Positions 44,781 to 54,802 of a stretch of 64,000 bases of DNA are shown piece by piece. Positions within the stretch are counted from its first letter, which is position 1. Each line of letters begins with the position of its first letter. This DNA comes from Hyphomicrobiales bacterium (GTDB lineage: Bacteria; Pseudomonadota; Alphaproteobacteria; Rhizobiales; Beijerinckiaceae): positions 186,001 to 250,000 of the forward strand of contig UCLR01000003.1 in the NCBI GenBank assembly GCA_900473415.1, given 5' to 3'. Position numbers and translations under genes: made by a program. A model generated the notes under the pieces. It saw nothing but the letters and a program-made list of their open reading frames with translations. It did not search any database and was not told where the DNA came from.

Positions 44781-45406
44781 AGACATACGACTACATCCAG
44801 GACGGGGCGGCGATCTACGAGCGCTCCTTCGCGATCATCCGGGCGGAGGCCGATCTCGCGCGCTTCAGCGGCGCGGCCGAGCGCGTCGTGGTGCGAATGA
44901 TCCATGCCTGCGGCATGACCGACCTGCCGCGTGACGTCGAGATGTCGGCCGATTTCGCCGAGGCCGCACAGGCTGCACTCCGGGCCGGCGCGCCGATCCT
45001 CTGCGACGCCAAGATGGTCGCCAATGGCGTGACGCGAGCTCGGTTGCCGGCCGGCAACGACGTCCTCTGCACGCTCGACGATCCGCAGGTTCCCGCGCTC
45101 GCCGCCGAGATGGGCACGACGCGCTCGGCCGCCGCGATGGACCTGTGGAAGCCGCGCCTCGCCGGTGCTGTCGTCGTCATCGGCAATGCGCCGACCTCGC
45201 TGTTCCGCCTGCTCGAGATGCTCGATGCCGGCGCACCGACACCGGCGGCCGTCATCGGCATTCCGGTGGGTTTCGTCGGCGCTGCGGAATCCAAGCAAGC
45301 GTTGGCGGCCGACCGGCGCGTGCCCTTCCTCGTCGTGCACGGCCGGCGCGGCGGCTCGGCCATGGCGGCAGCGGCCGTCAATGCGCTGGCGCAGGACAGG
45401 GAATAG
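44777..45406 (+). CDS. cobH: Precorrin-8X methylmutase CobH
   Basis: A 209-residue enzyme of the CobH/CbiC family with [17 protein letters not shown], which contains the active-site histidine near residue 43, [11 protein letters not shown], and [14 protein letters not shown]. Moves the C-11 methyl group to C-12, giving hydrogenobyrinate. Starts with TTG overlapping the cobG stop (TTGA). Confidence 0.95.
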   Translation: MKTYDYIQDGAAIYERSFAIIRAEADLARFSGAAERVVVRMIHACGMTDLPRDVEMSADFAEAAQAALRAGAPILCDAKMVANGVTRARLPAGNDVLCTLDDPQVPALAAEMGTTRSAAAMDLWKPRLAGAVVVIGNAPTSLFRLLEMLDAGAPTPAAVIGIPVGFVGAAESKQALAADRRVPFLVVHGRRGGSAMAAAAVNALAQDRE

Positions 45407-45410
45407 CCTC

Positions 45411-46151
45411 GTGAGCGGAACGACGACGACCCTGCTCTATGGCGTGGGCCTCGGCCCCGGCGCACCCGACCTGATGACGGTCAGGGCACGCGACATCATC
45501 ACGAAGGCCGACCGGCTCGTGCACTTCTGCAAGCGGGGCCGCCGCGGCAACGCCCGCACCACCGCCGATGCCATCATCGCACCCGATCCGGAGCGCGAGA
45601 TCGAGCTCGCGTTTCCGGTGACGACCGAGGCCGAGGTCGGGGACCCGGCCTATGACGGGCCGATCGCCGCCTTCTACGAGGAAGCCGCCGAACGCCTCGC
45701 CGTGGAGATGGCGGGCGGGCGAACGCTGGCCGTACTTTGTGACGGCGATCCGTTCTTCTATGGCTCCTTCATGCATCTGTGGCGGCGGCTGAGCCATCGC
45801 TTCCCCAGCGAGGTCGTACCGGGCGTCACCGCCATGACCGGCGCCTGGGGCGAGGCGGGCGCGCCGATCACCTGGGGCGACGACGTGATGACCGTGCTGC
45901 CCGGCACGCTGCCGGAGGCGGAGCTGACGCGGCGCCTCGCCGACACCGACGCCGCCGTCATCATGAAGCTCGGCCGTAACCTGCCGAAGGTGCGCCGGGC
46001 GCTGATTGCCGCCGGGCTGGAAGCGCGCGCGATCTATGTCGAGCGTGCGACGATCGAGCGGCAGGTGGTGGCGAGGCTCGCGGACAAGCTCGATGACGAG
46101 GCGCCCTATTTCGCCATGGTGCTGGTGCCGGGCGAGGGGCGGCGGCTGTGA
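45411..46151 (+). CDS. cobI: Precorrin-2 C20-methyltransferase CobI
   Basis: A 246-residue SAM-dependent tetrapyrrole methyltransferase: YGVGLGPGAPDLMTVRA at the N-terminus (SAM loop GLGPG), CDGDPFFYGSFMHLWRRL near 103-120, and the VPGVTAMTGAWGEAGAPITWG segment. Methylates precorrin-2 at C-20. GTG 45411 lies 4 nt after the cobH stop; the longer frame to 45165 lies in a wrong phase of cobH. Confidence 0.94.
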   Translation: MSGTTTTLLYGVGLGPGAPDLMTVRARDIITKADRLVHFCKRGRRGNARTTADAIIAPDPEREIELAFPVTTEAEVGDPAYDGPIAAFYEEAAERLAVEMAGGRTLAVLCDGDPFFYGSFMHLWRRLSHRFPSEVVPGVTAMTGAWGEAGAPITWGDDVMTVLPGTLPEAELTRRLADTDAAVIMKLGRNLPKVRRALIAAGLEARAIYVERATIERQVVARLADKLDDEAPYFAMVLVPGEGRRL

Positions 46152-46939
46152 CGGGCTCGCTGACCATCGTCGGGCTCGGCCCCGGCACGGCCGAATGGAT
46201 GACGCCGGCGGCGCAGGCCGCGCTCGACGCTGCAAGCGATCTCGTCGGCTACGGCCCCTATCTCGACCGCGTGCCGGAGCAAGAGGGCCGAACGAAGCAT
46301 GCTTCCGACAACCGCGTCGAGATCGAGCGCGCCACCCATGCACTGAGGCTGGCTGCGGAAGGGCGCAAGGTCGCAGTGGTCTCAGGCGGAGATCCTGGTG
46401 TCTTCGCCATGGCTGCTGCGGTCTTCGAGGCGCTGGAGGCAGGCGAGCCGGGCTGGCGGGCGATCTCGATCGCGGTCGAGCCCGGCATCACTGCGATGCT
46501 GGCGGCAGCAGCCAAGGCGGGCGCCCCACTCGGCGGGGATTTCTGCGCGATCTCGCTCTCGGACAATCTCAAACCCTGGGAGGTGGTGACCGCCCGGCTC
46601 GAAGCGGCGCTCGCGGCCGATTTCGTGATCTGCCTCTACAACCCGATCTCGAAGGCACGCCCCTGGCAGCTCGGCGCGGCGCTGGAACTGGCGGCAGGGC
46701 ACCGGGAGGGCCGCACGCCCGTGCTGTTCGCCCGCGCGGTCGGCCGGCCGGACGAAAACCTGCGTGTCCTGGCGCTGAGCGAGGCCATCACGGCTGCGGG
46801 CACGGCCGACATGGCGACGCTGGTGATGATCGGAGCCTCCGGCACGCGCCTGATCGCGCGCGGCAAGGAGCGGCCCTATGTCTATACGCCGCGCTCGGTG
46901 ACGAAGAGCCCCTGGGCCACCAGCCAGGGCAGGACCTGA
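46148..46939 (+). CDS. cobJ: Precorrin-3B C17-methyltransferase CobJ
   Basis: A 263-residue methyltransferase with IVGLGPGTAEWMTPAA, VSGGDPGVFAMAAAVFEAL, the CobJ/CbiH-specific GYGPYLDRVPEQEGRTKHASDN split in two near 37-58, and CLYNPISKARPWQL. Performs ring contraction with C-17 methylation. GTG overlaps the cobI stop by 4 nt. Its last 58 nt overlap the 3' end of cobK on the other strand. Confidence 0.94.
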   Translation: MTGSLTIVGLGPGTAEWMTPAAQAALDAASDLVGYGPYLDRVPEQEGRTKHASDNRVEIERATHALRLAAEGRKVAVVSGGDPGVFAMAAAVFEALEAGEPGWRAISIAVEPGITAMLAAAAKAGAPLGGDFCAISLSDNLKPWEVVTARLEAALAADFVICLYNPISKARPWQLGAALELAAGHREGRTPVLFARAVGRPDENLRVLALSEAITAAGTADMATLVMIGASGTRLIARGKERPYVYTPRSVTKSPWATSQGRT

Positions 46940-47646
46940 TCGATATGGTCCACGGTCTCGACGTCGGGCTTGGGCGGCCGCTCGACCATGATCACCGGCA
47001 GGGACAGCCGGCGCGCCGCGACGAGCTTGCCGACCGTCGCCGGGCCGCCCGAATTCTTGCTGACGAGCACCTCGACGCCTTCGCGGCGCATCAGATTTTC
47101 CTCGTCATCGGCATCGAAGGGGCCGCGCCCAAGGATGACGTCGACATGCGGCACCGGCAGGCGGTCGCCGATCGGCTCGATGGCGCGGACGAGATAGCGA
47201 TGCTTCGGGGCATCGGCAAAGGCGGGCAATTCCAACCGGCCGACGGTGAGGAAAACCCGGCGCGGCTCGCGGCCCAGCGCCTGCACCGCGGCGTCGATGT
47301 CCGGCACCGGCTTCCAGCGGTCGCCGGGCTGCGGCTTCCAGGCCTCGCGGCGGATGGCAAGCAGCGGCACGCCCTCCGCCTTGCAGGCATGCTCGGCATT
47401 GAAGGGCATGATGGCGGCGAATGGATGGGTCGCGTCGACGACGGCGACGATGCCGTTCTCGACCAGGTACTGCCTCAGGCCTTCGATGCCGCCGAAGCCA
47501 CCAACACGCACAGGCAGGTTCGTTGGACGGGGATCGACGGTGTGCCCCGCCAGCGAGATAATGGCGCGAATCTCGGGAGCCTGATCGGCGAACAGCTCGT
47601 CAAGCGCCGCAGCTTCGCTCGTACCACCGAGAATGAGAACGGTCAT
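46882..47646 (-). CDS. cobK: Precorrin-6A reductase CobK
   Basis: A 254-residue NADPH-dependent reductase: VLILGGTSEAAALDELF at the N-terminus, RVGGFGGIEGLRQYL, VDATHPFAAIMPFNAE near 70-86, and VLVSKNSGGPATVGKLVAARRL near 190-211. Reduces precorrin-6A. It is the only rightward-cluster gene in reverse orientation: its start codon overlaps the cobL start on the other strand (CATG at 47644-47647) and its stop lies inside cobJ, so there is no intergenic space at either end. Confidence 0.94.
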   Translation of the reverse strand: MTVLILGGTSEAAALDELFADQAPEIRAIISLAGHTVDPRPTNLPVRVGGFGGIEGLRQYLVENGIVAVVDATHPFAAIMPFNAEHACKAEGVPLLAIRREAWKPQPGDRWKPVPDIDAAVQALGREPRRVFLTVGRLELPAFADAPKHRYLVRAIEPIGDRLPVPHVDVILGRGPFDADDEENLMRREGVEVLVSKNSGGPATVGKLVAARRLSLPVIMVERPPKPDVETVDHIDQVLPWLVAQGLFVTERGV

Positions 47647-48904
47647 GACGCAATCCTTGCTTGAAAACGAGGCAAAGTCGAGCACAGGGGCGGAAGTTCC
47701 GGCCCCTTGGCTCTTTCTGATCGGGCTGGGCGAGGACGGCCCGACCGGGCTTTCCGCGGAAGCACGCGCCGCGCTCGCCGAAGCGGAGATCGTCTTCGGC
47801 GGGGACCGGCATGTCGCGCTGGTGCAGGGCACGGTGCCCGGCGAGCTCAGGCCCTGGCCGCAGCCCTTCCGCAACGCGCTGCCGCAGATCCTGGCCGAGC
47901 GCGGCCGCAAGGTCTGCGTGCTCGCGACCAGCGACCCGTTCCACTACGGCATCGGCAACAGCCTGAGCCGCGCGATTCCGGCCGAGGAGATGCGGATCAT
48001 CCCGCAGATCTCCTCCTTCGACATGGCCTGCACGCGGATGCGCTGGCCGCAGGAGGAGTGCGCGCTCGTCTCGCTACATGGCCGCACGCTCTATCGCATC
48101 GTGCCGCATCTGCAGCCCGGCGCGCGCATCCTCGCCTTGTCCTGGGACGAGACCACGCCACGGGCTGTCGCGGAGCTGCTGACCGCACGCGGGCTCGGCC
48201 AGAGCCACCTCGTCGTGATGGAGTCGCTCGGCGGGCCGGAGGAGCGCGTCCGCGAGACGCAGGCCTCCGCCTTCGCGCTGGACGGCATCGTGCCGCTCAA
48301 CCTGATCGCGGTCGAGGTGGTGGCCACGCGCGACTCGCGTATCCTGCCGCTGACGCCGGGGCTCGACGAGGAGTGGTTCGCCCATGATGGGCAGATCACC
48401 AAGTCGGAGATCCGTGCCATCACCATTTCCGCACTCGCCCCGCGCGGCAGCGAACTGCTCTGGGATGTCGGCGCCGGCTCGGGTTCGGTCGCGGTCGAAT
48501 GGTGCCAGCGCCATATGCATAACCGCGCGGTCGCCTTCGAGGCCCGGGCCGACCGCGCCGAGCGCATCGCCCGCAACAAGCTCGAGCTCGGCGGGCTCAA
48601 CGTCACGGTCGTCGGCGCCGCGCCCGCAGGCTTCGTCGCGCGCGAGGCGCCGGATGCCGTCTTCATCGGCGGCGGGCTGACCGAGAAAGGCCTTTTCGAG
48701 GCGGCCTGGGCGGCTCTGAAGCCGGGCGGCCGGCTCGTCGCCAATGTCGTCACCATCGAGGGCGAGGCGAAGCTGGCCGAACTCCATGCCCAGCATGGCG
48801 GCTCGCTCAGGCGCATCTCGATCGATCGGCTCGCCCCGGTCGGCGGCAAGCATGGCTGGCGCCCGGCGATGCCGGTGACGCAGTGGCGGGTGGAGAAGCC
48901 TTGA
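47645..48904 (+). CDS. cobL: Precorrin-6Y C5,15-methyltransferase (decarboxylating) CobL
   Basis: A 419-residue fusion of CbiE (about 20-215: [34 protein letters not shown]) and CbiT (about 225-419: [16 protein letters not shown] as SAM motif I). Methylates C-5 and C-15 and decarboxylates the C-12 acetate. I use ATG 47645; an in-frame ATG at 47633 is possible. Either start overlaps the divergent cobK start, so its promoter or read-through must come from within cobK or from cobJ. Confidence 0.94.
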   Translation: MTQSLLENEAKSSTGAEVPAPWLFLIGLGEDGPTGLSAEARAALAEAEIVFGGDRHVALVQGTVPGELRPWPQPFRNALPQILAERGRKVCVLATSDPFHYGIGNSLSRAIPAEEMRIIPQISSFDMACTRMRWPQEECALVSLHGRTLYRIVPHLQPGARILALSWDETTPRAVAELLTARGLGQSHLVVMESLGGPEERVRETQASAFALDGIVPLNLIAVEVVATRDSRILPLTPGLDEEWFAHDGQITKSEIRAITISALAPRGSELLWDVGAGSGSVAVEWCQRHMHNRAVAFEARADRAERIARNKLELGGLNVTVVGAAPAGFVAREAPDAVFIGGGLTEKGLFEAAWAALKPGGRLVANVVTIEGEAKLAELHAQHGGSLRRISIDRLAPVGGKHGWRPAMPVTQWRVEKP

Positions 48905-49293
48905 GCGGCGAGCGCCTGATCGCCGGCATCGGCATCCGGCCGGGCACCGCGGCGAGCGACATCCTCGCCTGCCTCGACGAGGCGCTCGCGATCGCCGGGC
49001 TTGCCGGCGCGGCGACGATGCGGTTCGCCACGCTGTCGAGCCGGCTCGACGAGCCCGGGATGATTGCAGCCGCAAGCGAGCGCGGCGCGGAACTGGTCGC
49101 GATCCCGGACGAGGCGCTGAAGGGCTTCGAGGCGGCCTGCGCCACGCGCTCGACCCGCATCGCCTCGCTCTATGGCGTCGGCTCGGTGGCGGAGGCCGCG
49201 GCGCTCGCGGCCGCCGGTCCCGGCGGCACGCTGGTGCAGCCACGCATCGCCACGGCGCGCGTCACCTGCGCGCTGGCGAGAGCGGCATCATGA
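48901..49293 (+). CDS. cobE: CobE (CbiG C-terminal-like) cobalamin biosynthesis protein
   Basis: A 130-residue protein of the CobE/CbiG_C fold: [22 protein letters not shown] near 8-29, [12 protein letters not shown], and [19 protein letters not shown]. CobE is required in the aerobic pathway, though its exact role is less clear than that of its neighbours. Start TTG 48901 overlaps the cobL stop (TTGA) with GGAGAAG before it. Confidence 0.9.
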   Translation: MSGERLIAGIGIRPGTAASDILACLDEALAIAGLAGAATMRFATLSSRLDEPGMIAAASERGAELVAIPDEALKGFEAACATRSTRIASLYGVGSVAEAAALAAAGPGGTLVQPRIATARVTCALARAAS

Positions 49294-50054
49294 CCATCCA
49301 TTTCATCGGCGCCGGCCCCGGCGCGCCCGATCTCATCACGCTGCGCGGGCGCGACCTCATCGCCGCCTGCCCAGTCTGCCTCTATGCCGGCTCGCTGATC
49401 CCAAAGGCGATGCTGGACTGGTGCCCGCAAGGCGCACGCATCGTCGATACCGCTCCGCTCGATCTCGACACCATCATCGCGGAGATGGAGGGCGCGGATC
49501 TCGCCGGCCAGGACGTGGCGCGGCTGCATTCCGGAGACCTCTCGATCTGGAGCGCCTGCGGTGAGCAGATGCGCCGGCTCGATGGGCTCGGTATTCCCTA
49601 CACGGTGACGCCCGGCGTGCCGGCCTTCGCCGCGGCAGCCGCCGCGCTCAAGCGCGAGCTGACACTGCCCGGCATCGCGCAGTCGCTGGTGCTGACCCGG
49701 ACCTCCGGCCGTGCCTCGGCCATGCCGGAAAAAGAGAGGCTCGCCACCTTCGCCGCCTCTGGCGCGACGCTCGCGATCCATCTTTCCATCCATGTGATCG
49801 AGCAGGTCGTGGCGGAGCTGACACCCTTCTACGGCAGCGAGTGCCCGGTCGCGGTGGTGTTCCGCGCGACATGGCCGGACGAGACGGTCCTTAGCGGCAC
49901 GCTCGCCGATATCGCCGAGCAGGTGCAGGCCAGCGAACTCGAGCGCACGGCGCTGATCCTCGTCGGGCCGGCGCTCGCAGCCGCGGATTTCCGCGAGAGT
50001 GCGCTCTATTCGGTCGACTACGACCGGCGCTTCCGGCCGCGGGGCGGCGTATGA
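49290..50054 (+). CDS. cobM: Precorrin-4 C11-methyltransferase CobM
   Basis: A 254-residue SAM-dependent methyltransferase: [17 protein letters not shown] (SAM loop GAGPG), [32 protein letters not shown] near 79-97, and [16 protein letters not shown]. Methylates precorrin-4 at C-11. ATG overlaps the cobE stop and its stop overlaps cobB, each by 4 nt. Confidence 0.96.
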   Translation: MTIHFIGAGPGAPDLITLRGRDLIAACPVCLYAGSLIPKAMLDWCPQGARIVDTAPLDLDTIIAEMEGADLAGQDVARLHSGDLSIWSACGEQMRRLDGLGIPYTVTPGVPAFAAAAAALKRELTLPGIAQSLVLTRTSGRASAMPEKERLATFAASGATLAIHLSIHVIEQVVAELTPFYGSECPVAVVFRATWPDETVLSGTLADIAEQVQASELERTALILVGPALAAADFRESALYSVDYDRRFRPRGGV

Positions 50055-51379
50055 CGGCCCGCGGACTGCTGATCGCCGCGCCGCGTTCCGGCTCGGGCAA
50101 GACCACGATCACGCTCGGGCTGCAACGGGCCTTGGCGCGCCGTGGGCTGACGGTGCGCGGGCTGAAATGCGGGCCGGACTATATTGACCCCGCCTTCCAT
50201 GCCGCGGCGACCGGCGCGCCCAGCGCCAATCTCGATTCCTACGCCATGCCGAATGGGCTGCTGGCGCACATTGCGCGAGATGCCGCGCAGGCCTCCGACA
50301 TCGTCGTCGCGGAAGGCTCGATGGGGCTGTTCGATGCCGTGCCGGGCCCCGAAGGGCACACCGGCGCCAGCGCCGACATCGCGGCGTCGACCGGCTGGCC
50401 GGTGCTGCTGGTGATCGACGTCTCGGGGCAGGCGCAGTCGGCGGCGGCGGTGGCCCTTGGTTGCAGAGCCTATGATCCGCGCATCCGCATTGCGGGCGTG
50501 ATCCTCAACAAGGTCGCGAGCGCACGTCATGAGCGGCTGGTGCGGCAGGGCATGGAGCGGATCGGCCTGCCGGTCCTCGGCGCTCTGCCGCGCGAGGCGA
50601 GCCTGATCCTGCCCGAACGCCATCTCGGACTGGTGCAGGCCGGAGAAACCACCGATCTCCATGCGCGGCTCGACGCGCTGGCGGAAGCGGTCGTGGCGGC
50701 GATCGATCTCGATGCCGTCATCGCTGCGGCCGGCGAGACCAGGCTGCCGGCCATTGCGGATGACGACACGCCGCCCCTGCCCGCTCCCGGCCGGCGGATC
50801 GCCATCGCGCGCGATGCGGCGTTCTCCTTCGTCTATCCGCATGTTGAGGCCGGCTGGCGCGCGGCCGGCGCCGAGATCATGCCGTTCTCGCCGCTCAAGG
50901 ACGAGGCGCCGCCTGAGGATTCCGACGCCTGCTGGCTGCCGGGCGGCTATCCCGAGCTTCACGCCGGCACGATCGCGGCCGCCAGCCGCTTCCTCGCCGG
51001 CCTGCGCAGCTTCGCGGAGACCCGGCCGGTGCATGGCGAGTGCGGCGGCTACATGGTGCTCGGCCGCAGCCTGACGGATACGGATGGTGTTTCGCATGCC
51101 ATGGCCGGCTTGCTCTCGGTCGAGACCTCCTTCGCGAAACGCAAGATGAATCTCGGCTATCGCCGCGCCGTGCTGCTGGCCGATGGCCCGCTCGGACCCA
51201 CCGGCACCGCCCTGACCGGGCACGAGTTCCACTACGCCAGTGTCGTGACGCAGGGCGATGATCCACCCTTCGCTATGGTCACCGACCCGCATGGCTCGGC
51301 CCCTGCCCCGGCGGGAGGCCGACGCGGTCTGGTCACGGGTTCCTTCTTCCATGCCATCGCCATGGCCGGGACATCGTGA
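50051..51379 (+). CDS. cobB: Hydrogenobyrinic acid a,c-diamide synthase CobB
   Basis: A 442-residue amidotransferase. The N-terminal ATP-binding half has P-loop [10 protein letters not shown] near residues 10-19, [14 protein letters not shown] and EGSMGLFD. The C-terminal class I glutaminase-like domain has [10 protein letters not shown] and the nucleophile cysteine in [11 protein letters not shown] near residue 330. Amidates the a and c side chains before cobalt insertion by CobNST. ATGA coupling to cobM; GTG of bluB overlaps its stop. Confidence 0.95.
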   Translation: MTARGLLIAAPRSGSGKTTITLGLQRALARRGLTVRGLKCGPDYIDPAFHAAATGAPSANLDSYAMPNGLLAHIARDAAQASDIVVAEGSMGLFDAVPGPEGHTGASADIAASTGWPVLLVIDVSGQAQSAAAVALGCRAYDPRIRIAGVILNKVASARHERLVRQGMERIGLPVLGALPREASLILPERHLGLVQAGETTDLHARLDALAEAVVAAIDLDAVIAAAGETRLPAIADDDTPPLPAPGRRIAIARDAAFSFVYPHVEAGWRAAGAEIMPFSPLKDEAPPEDSDACWLPGGYPELHAGTIAAASRFLAGLRSFAETRPVHGECGGYMVLGRSLTDTDGVSHAMAGLLSVETSFAKRKMNLGYRRAVLLADGPLGPTGTALTGHEFHYASVVTQGDDPPFAMVTDPHGSAPAPAGGRRGLVTGSFFHAIAMAGTS

Positions 51380-51993
51380 GCACGCCGCCGATCTTCGATG
51401 CGGCTTTCGCCCTGCAGTTCGCGGAATTGCTGCGCTGGCGCCGCGATGTGCGACGCTTCCGGCGCGACCCTGTTCCAGCCGCCCTGATCGAGGAGTTGCT
51501 GGCGCAGACGCAGCTCTCGCCCTCGGTCGGCCATTCGCAACCCTGGCGCTGGATGGCCGTAGATGATGCCGGCCAACGCGAAGCGGTGCAGGCGAGCTTC
51601 AGCCGCTGCAACGCCGATGCGCTGGCCGCCTATGAGGGCGAGCGCGCCGCGCTTTACGCCAAGCTCAAGCTCGAGGGGCTGCGCGAGGCGCCCGTCCAGT
51701 TCGCCGTGCTCTGCGACCATGGCACCGAGCGCGGCCACGGCCTCGGCCGGCAGACGATGCCGGAGATGCTCGACTATTCGGTCGTCGCGGCGATCACGCA
51801 GTTCTGGCTGGCGGCGCGAGTGGCGGGGCTCGGCGTCGGCTGGGTCTCGATCATCGAGCCGGCGGAGGTCTCCGCTGTGCTGGGCACGCCGCCGGATTGG
51901 AAGCTGATCGCCTATCTGTGCATCGGCTGGCCGGAGGAGGAATGCGACACGCCCGAGCTGGTCCGGGAAGGCTGGGACGCGCCCCAATGCTGA
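51376..51993 (+). CDS. bluB: 5,6-dimethylbenzimidazole synthase BluB
   Basis: A 205-residue nitroreductase-fold flavin-destructase: RRDVRRFRRDPVP, PSVGHSQPWRW near 45-55, RQTMPEMLDYSVVAAITQFWLAARV split near 122-142, and GWVSIIEPAEV. Cleaves FMNH2 with oxygen to give the lower ligand of B12. GTG start overlaps the cobB stop. Its presence confirms de novo aerobic synthesis of complete cobalamin, with the remaining genes (cobA, cobF, cobC, cobD, cobQ, cobS, cobT, cobV) elsewhere. Confidence 0.95.
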   Translation: MSTPPIFDAAFALQFAELLRWRRDVRRFRRDPVPAALIEELLAQTQLSPSVGHSQPWRWMAVDDAGQREAVQASFSRCNADALAAYEGERAALYAKLKLEGLREAPVQFAVLCDHGTERGHGLGRQTMPEMLDYSVVAAITQFWLAARVAGLGVGWVSIIEPAEVSAVLGTPPDWKLIAYLCIGWPEEECDTPELVREGWDAPQC

Positions 51994-52032
51994 CGCCTTG
52001 CTTTTGACGAAACAAAGAGGGAACATGGAACC

Positions 52033-52500
52033 ATGTCCCTCGCGGAATCCCTGCTCAACCCGCCGCCGGCGCGGCCCGACATCACGCGCATGGTCTGCCG
52101 GGGCGCGGCCCGTCATCTGCGCGAGCGCGGCTATGCCATCGTCAAGGAGATGACCTTCGCCAATGGCCGGCGCGGCGACATTGTCGCGCTGTCGCCCTCG
52201 GGCGAGCTCTGGGTCGTCGAGGTCAAATCCGGCATCGCCGATTATCGCGTCGACGGCAAATGGCCGGATTATCGCGATTATTGCGACGGCTTCCTCTTCG
52301 CCGTGGCGCCCGATTTCCCGCAGGAGATCCTGCCGGATGATGTCGGGCTGATTGTCGCCGACGCCTATGGCGGCGCCCTGCTGCGCGAGCCGCCGCGCCA
52401 CCCCCTGAGCGCCGCACGCCGCAAGATGCTGACGATCGCGCTGGCGCGGCTGGCTTCGGGCCGACTCGCTCTGCTCGAGGACCCGGCCGGCTCAGACTGA
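52033..52500 (+). CDS. mmcB: MmcB-type DNA repair protein
   Basis: A 155-residue protein of the MmcB (DUF2161-like) family, with a PD-(D/E)xK nuclease-like core: Glu near 39 (KEMTFANGRRGDIVAL), ExK in LWVVEVKSGIADY near 62-74, and WPDYRDYCDGFLFAVAPDFP. In Caulobacter MmcB is a LexA-controlled protein connected with the ImuABC mutagenesis system. I see no LexA box here. Its last 9 nt overlap the 3' end of the convergent LysR gene. Confidence 0.85.
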   Translation: MSLAESLLNPPPARPDITRMVCRGAARHLRERGYAIVKEMTFANGRRGDIVALSPSGELWVVEVKSGIADYRVDGKWPDYRDYCDGFLFAVAPDFPQEILPDDVGLIVADAYGGALLREPPRHPLSAARRKMLTIALARLASGRLALLEDPAGSD

Positions 52501-53445
52501 GGCCTTTTCCCTCGCCGTGATCCTGGGCGGCTTCGTGAAGGGACGCAGGTCGATCTGAGCCACCAGGAAGTCGATGAAGGCGCGCACGCGGGCCGGCAAC
52601 CGCCCGCCATGGCCAACATAGACCACATGGATCTCCTCGACATCGCCGGGATTGAACGCCTCCAGCACCGGCACGAGCCGGCCGGCGGCGATGTCATGGG
52701 CGATGTGGAACAGCGAGAGCCGCGTCAGCCCCTGCCCGGCCAGCGCCAGCTCGCGCGCGCTTTCCCCGTCGCCCACCGTGGCGCGGCCATGCGCCGGATA
52801 TTCGCTCCGCCGGCCGCCGACCGTGAACGGCCAGCTGTCGCTGTGGCGGGCGAAGTTGAAGGTGATCAGGTCGTGGCCTGCGAGGGCGTCGGGATGATCC
52901 GGCGCCGGATGGTGGGCCAGATAGTCCGGAGCGGCGACCACGGCCATGCGGCTCTCGCCGAGCTTGCGGGCCACGAGCTGAGACGAGCGCAGCGGACCGA
53001 CGCGGATCGCGACATCGGCACGCTCGTCCATCAGGTCGATGACGGCATCGCTCAGCGTGATGTCGAGCTGGACGCCGGGATGCTCCTCGGAGAAGCGCGG
53101 CACCAGCGGCAGCAGGAAATGTCGGCCGAAGGGGACGTTCGTGTTCACCCTGAGCCGGCCACGCGGGATCTGGCAGGCCGCGACCGCTCGCTCGGCCTCG
53201 TCGAGATCGGCGAGCACCCGCAACGCCCGCTCGTGGAAGGTCGTGCCCTCCTCGGTCAGCATGAACTTGCGGGTCGAGCGCACGATCAGCCTGACGCCGA
53301 GCCGCGCCTCCAGCCGGGCGACGAGCTTGCTGACGGCCGAGGGCGTCATCCGCATCGCGCGGGCGGCCGGCGAGAAGCCGCCGAGCTCGACGACGCGGGC
53401 GAAGACCTCCATCTCACCGGAGCGGTTGACCTCGGGCCGCGGCAT
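52492..53445 (-). CDS. LysR-family transcriptional regulator
   Basis: A 317-residue LTTR. The N-terminal helix-turn-helix (residues 10-70, EVFARVVELGGFSPAARAM and PSAVSKLVARLEARLG) is followed by the effector-binding domain from about 95 (GRLRVNTNVPFGRHFLLPLV). This AaeR/DhcR-like group often represses an adjacent exporter or dehydrogenase. It is divergent from the MFS gene at 53544 across 98 nt, its most likely target. Confidence 0.92.
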   Translation of the reverse strand: MPRPEVNRSGEMEVFARVVELGGFSPAARAMRMTPSAVSKLVARLEARLGVRLIVRSTRKFMLTEEGTTFHERALRVLADLDEAERAVAACQIPRGRLRVNTNVPFGRHFLLPLVPRFSEEHPGVQLDITLSDAVIDLMDERADVAIRVGPLRSSQLVARKLGESRMAVVAAPDYLAHHPAPDHPDALAGHDLITFNFARHSDSWPFTVGGRRSEYPAHGRATVGDGESARELALAGQGLTRLSLFHIAHDIAAGRLVPVLEAFNPGDVEEIHVVYVGHGGRLPARVRAFIDFLVAQIDLRPFTKPPRITAREKASV

Positions 53446-53543
53446 CGTGACTTCATCTCACAATTGCTGATCTTTACGACAGTCTAATTCACAAGCGCGC
53501 CGGGCGCTATCTGCGGGGCCGAACTCGTCCCCGGAGGCATTCC

Positions 53544-54722
53544 ATGCCCGTCGCCCTCTATGCCCTGACCGTCGGTGCCTTCGGCATCGGCGTCACTGAA
53601 TTCGTGATCATGGGCCTGCTGCTGCAGGTCTCTTCCGACCTCGGCGTCAGCGTCCCGCTCGCGGGACTCCTGATGACCGGCTATGCGCTCGGCGTCTTCG
53701 TCGGTGCGCCTGTCCTCACCATCCTGACCCGCAGCCTGCCGCGCAAGACGACGCTGCTGGTGCTGATGGCGATCTTCACCCTCGGCAACCTCGCCGCGGC
53801 GCTGAGCCCGAGCTTCGGCTGGCTGATGACGGCGCGCATAGTCACCGCGCTCGCGCATGGCACCTTCTTCGGCGTCGGCTCGGTCGTCGCGACCAGCCTC
53901 GTCGCGCCGGAGCGCAAGGCCTCGGCAATAGCGCTGATGTTCACGGGGCTCACGCTCGCGACGCTGCTCGGCGTGCCTTTCGGCTCCTGGCTCGGCCTCG
54001 CCTTCGGCTGGCGCTCGACCTTCTGGGCCGTGACCGTCATCGGCGTAGTGGCCTTCCTGGTGCTGGCCGCGCTTGTCCCGACCGACAAGGAGCGCCCGGT
54101 GCCTGGCCCGCTCGCGGAGGAGTTCAAGGTGCTGGCGCGGCCACAGGTCCAGCTCGGCCTTGTCATGACCGTGCTCGGCTTCGGCGGTATCTTCGCGGTC
54201 TTCACCTTCATCCAGCCGATCCTGGTCGAGCTCGCCGGCTTCAGCGAGGCCGCCGTCTCGCCGATCCTGCTCGTCTTCGGCGGCGGCCTCGTCGTCGGCA
54301 ACCTGCTCGGCGGGCGCTGGGCAGACCGGAGCCTCGCCCCGGCCCTGATCGGCACGATCGGGCTGATGGCCGCGGTGATGTTCGCAGCGACCTTCGCCTT
54401 CCACAGCCAGATCGGCGCCATCATCGCCGCCTTCGCGCTGGGTGCGGCTGCTTTCGCCACCGTTGCGCCGCTGCAGATGTGGGTGCTGCAACAGGCGGGC
54501 GGCGCCGGGCAGGGTTTGGCGTCGAGCCTCAACATCGCCGCCTTCAATCTCGGCAACGCCTTCGGGGCCTGGCTTGGCGGCGCGGTGATCACGCAGGGGC
54601 TGGGCTATGGCGCCATCGCGCCGGTCTCGGCACTGGTGCCGCTGGTCGCATTGGGGCTTGCCGCCTATGCCGTCTCGCTGGACCGGTGCGCGGCCCAGAC
54701 GGTCAGCGCCTGCGCGACCTGA
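53544..54722 (+). CDS. MFS exporter, DHA1 family (AraJ/YdhP-like)
   Basis: A 392-residue transporter with twelve predicted membrane helices: helix 1 VALYALTVGAFGIGVTEFVI, the helix 2-3 loop TRSLPRKTTLLVLM, and the motif HGTFFGVGSVVATSLV typical of the AraJ branch. Proton-driven efflux of sugars or drugs is the family role. Divergent from a LysR regulator that probably controls it. A strong hairpin terminator follows. Confidence 0.92.
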   Translation: MPVALYALTVGAFGIGVTEFVIMGLLLQVSSDLGVSVPLAGLLMTGYALGVFVGAPVLTILTRSLPRKTTLLVLMAIFTLGNLAAALSPSFGWLMTARIVTALAHGTFFGVGSVVATSLVAPERKASAIALMFTGLTLATLLGVPFGSWLGLAFGWRSTFWAVTVIGVVAFLVLAALVPTDKERPVPGPLAEEFKVLARPQVQLGLVMTVLGFGGIFAVFTFIQPILVELAGFSEAAVSPILLVFGGGLVVGNLLGGRWADRSLAPALIGTIGLMAAVMFAATFAFHSQIGAIIAAFALGAAAFATVAPLQMWVLQQAGGAGQGLASSLNIAAFNLGNAFGAWLGGAVITQGLGYGAIAPVSALVPLVALGLAAYAVSLDRCAAQTVSACAT

Positions 54723-54757
54723 GCCGAGACGCCTACCCGGCCACCAAGCCTGTCGAA

Positions 54758-54787
54758 GAAGGCGCCGTCCCTCGCGACGGCGCCTTC
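54758..54787. terminator. Bidirectional terminator between MFS and GFA genes
   Basis: GAAGGCGCCGTC and GACGGCGCCTTC form a perfect 12-bp stem with a 6-nt loop between the convergent MFS and GFA-family genes, 35 nt and 15 nt from their stop codons. Confidence 0.8.
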
Positions 54788-54802
54788 GCTCATCCGAATG
54801 GA

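Noticed and set aside
46006..47664. A 552-codon plus-strand frame across cobI, cobJ and cobK
   Set aside because: It lies in an alternate phase of cobI and cobJ and then antisense to cobK. It has no domain, and the known cob genes explain the same DNA.
53446..53543. Search for a clear T-N11-A LysR box between the LysR and MFS genes
   Set aside because: Several partial matches exist in this AT-richer gap but none is a convincing palindrome, so no site is called.
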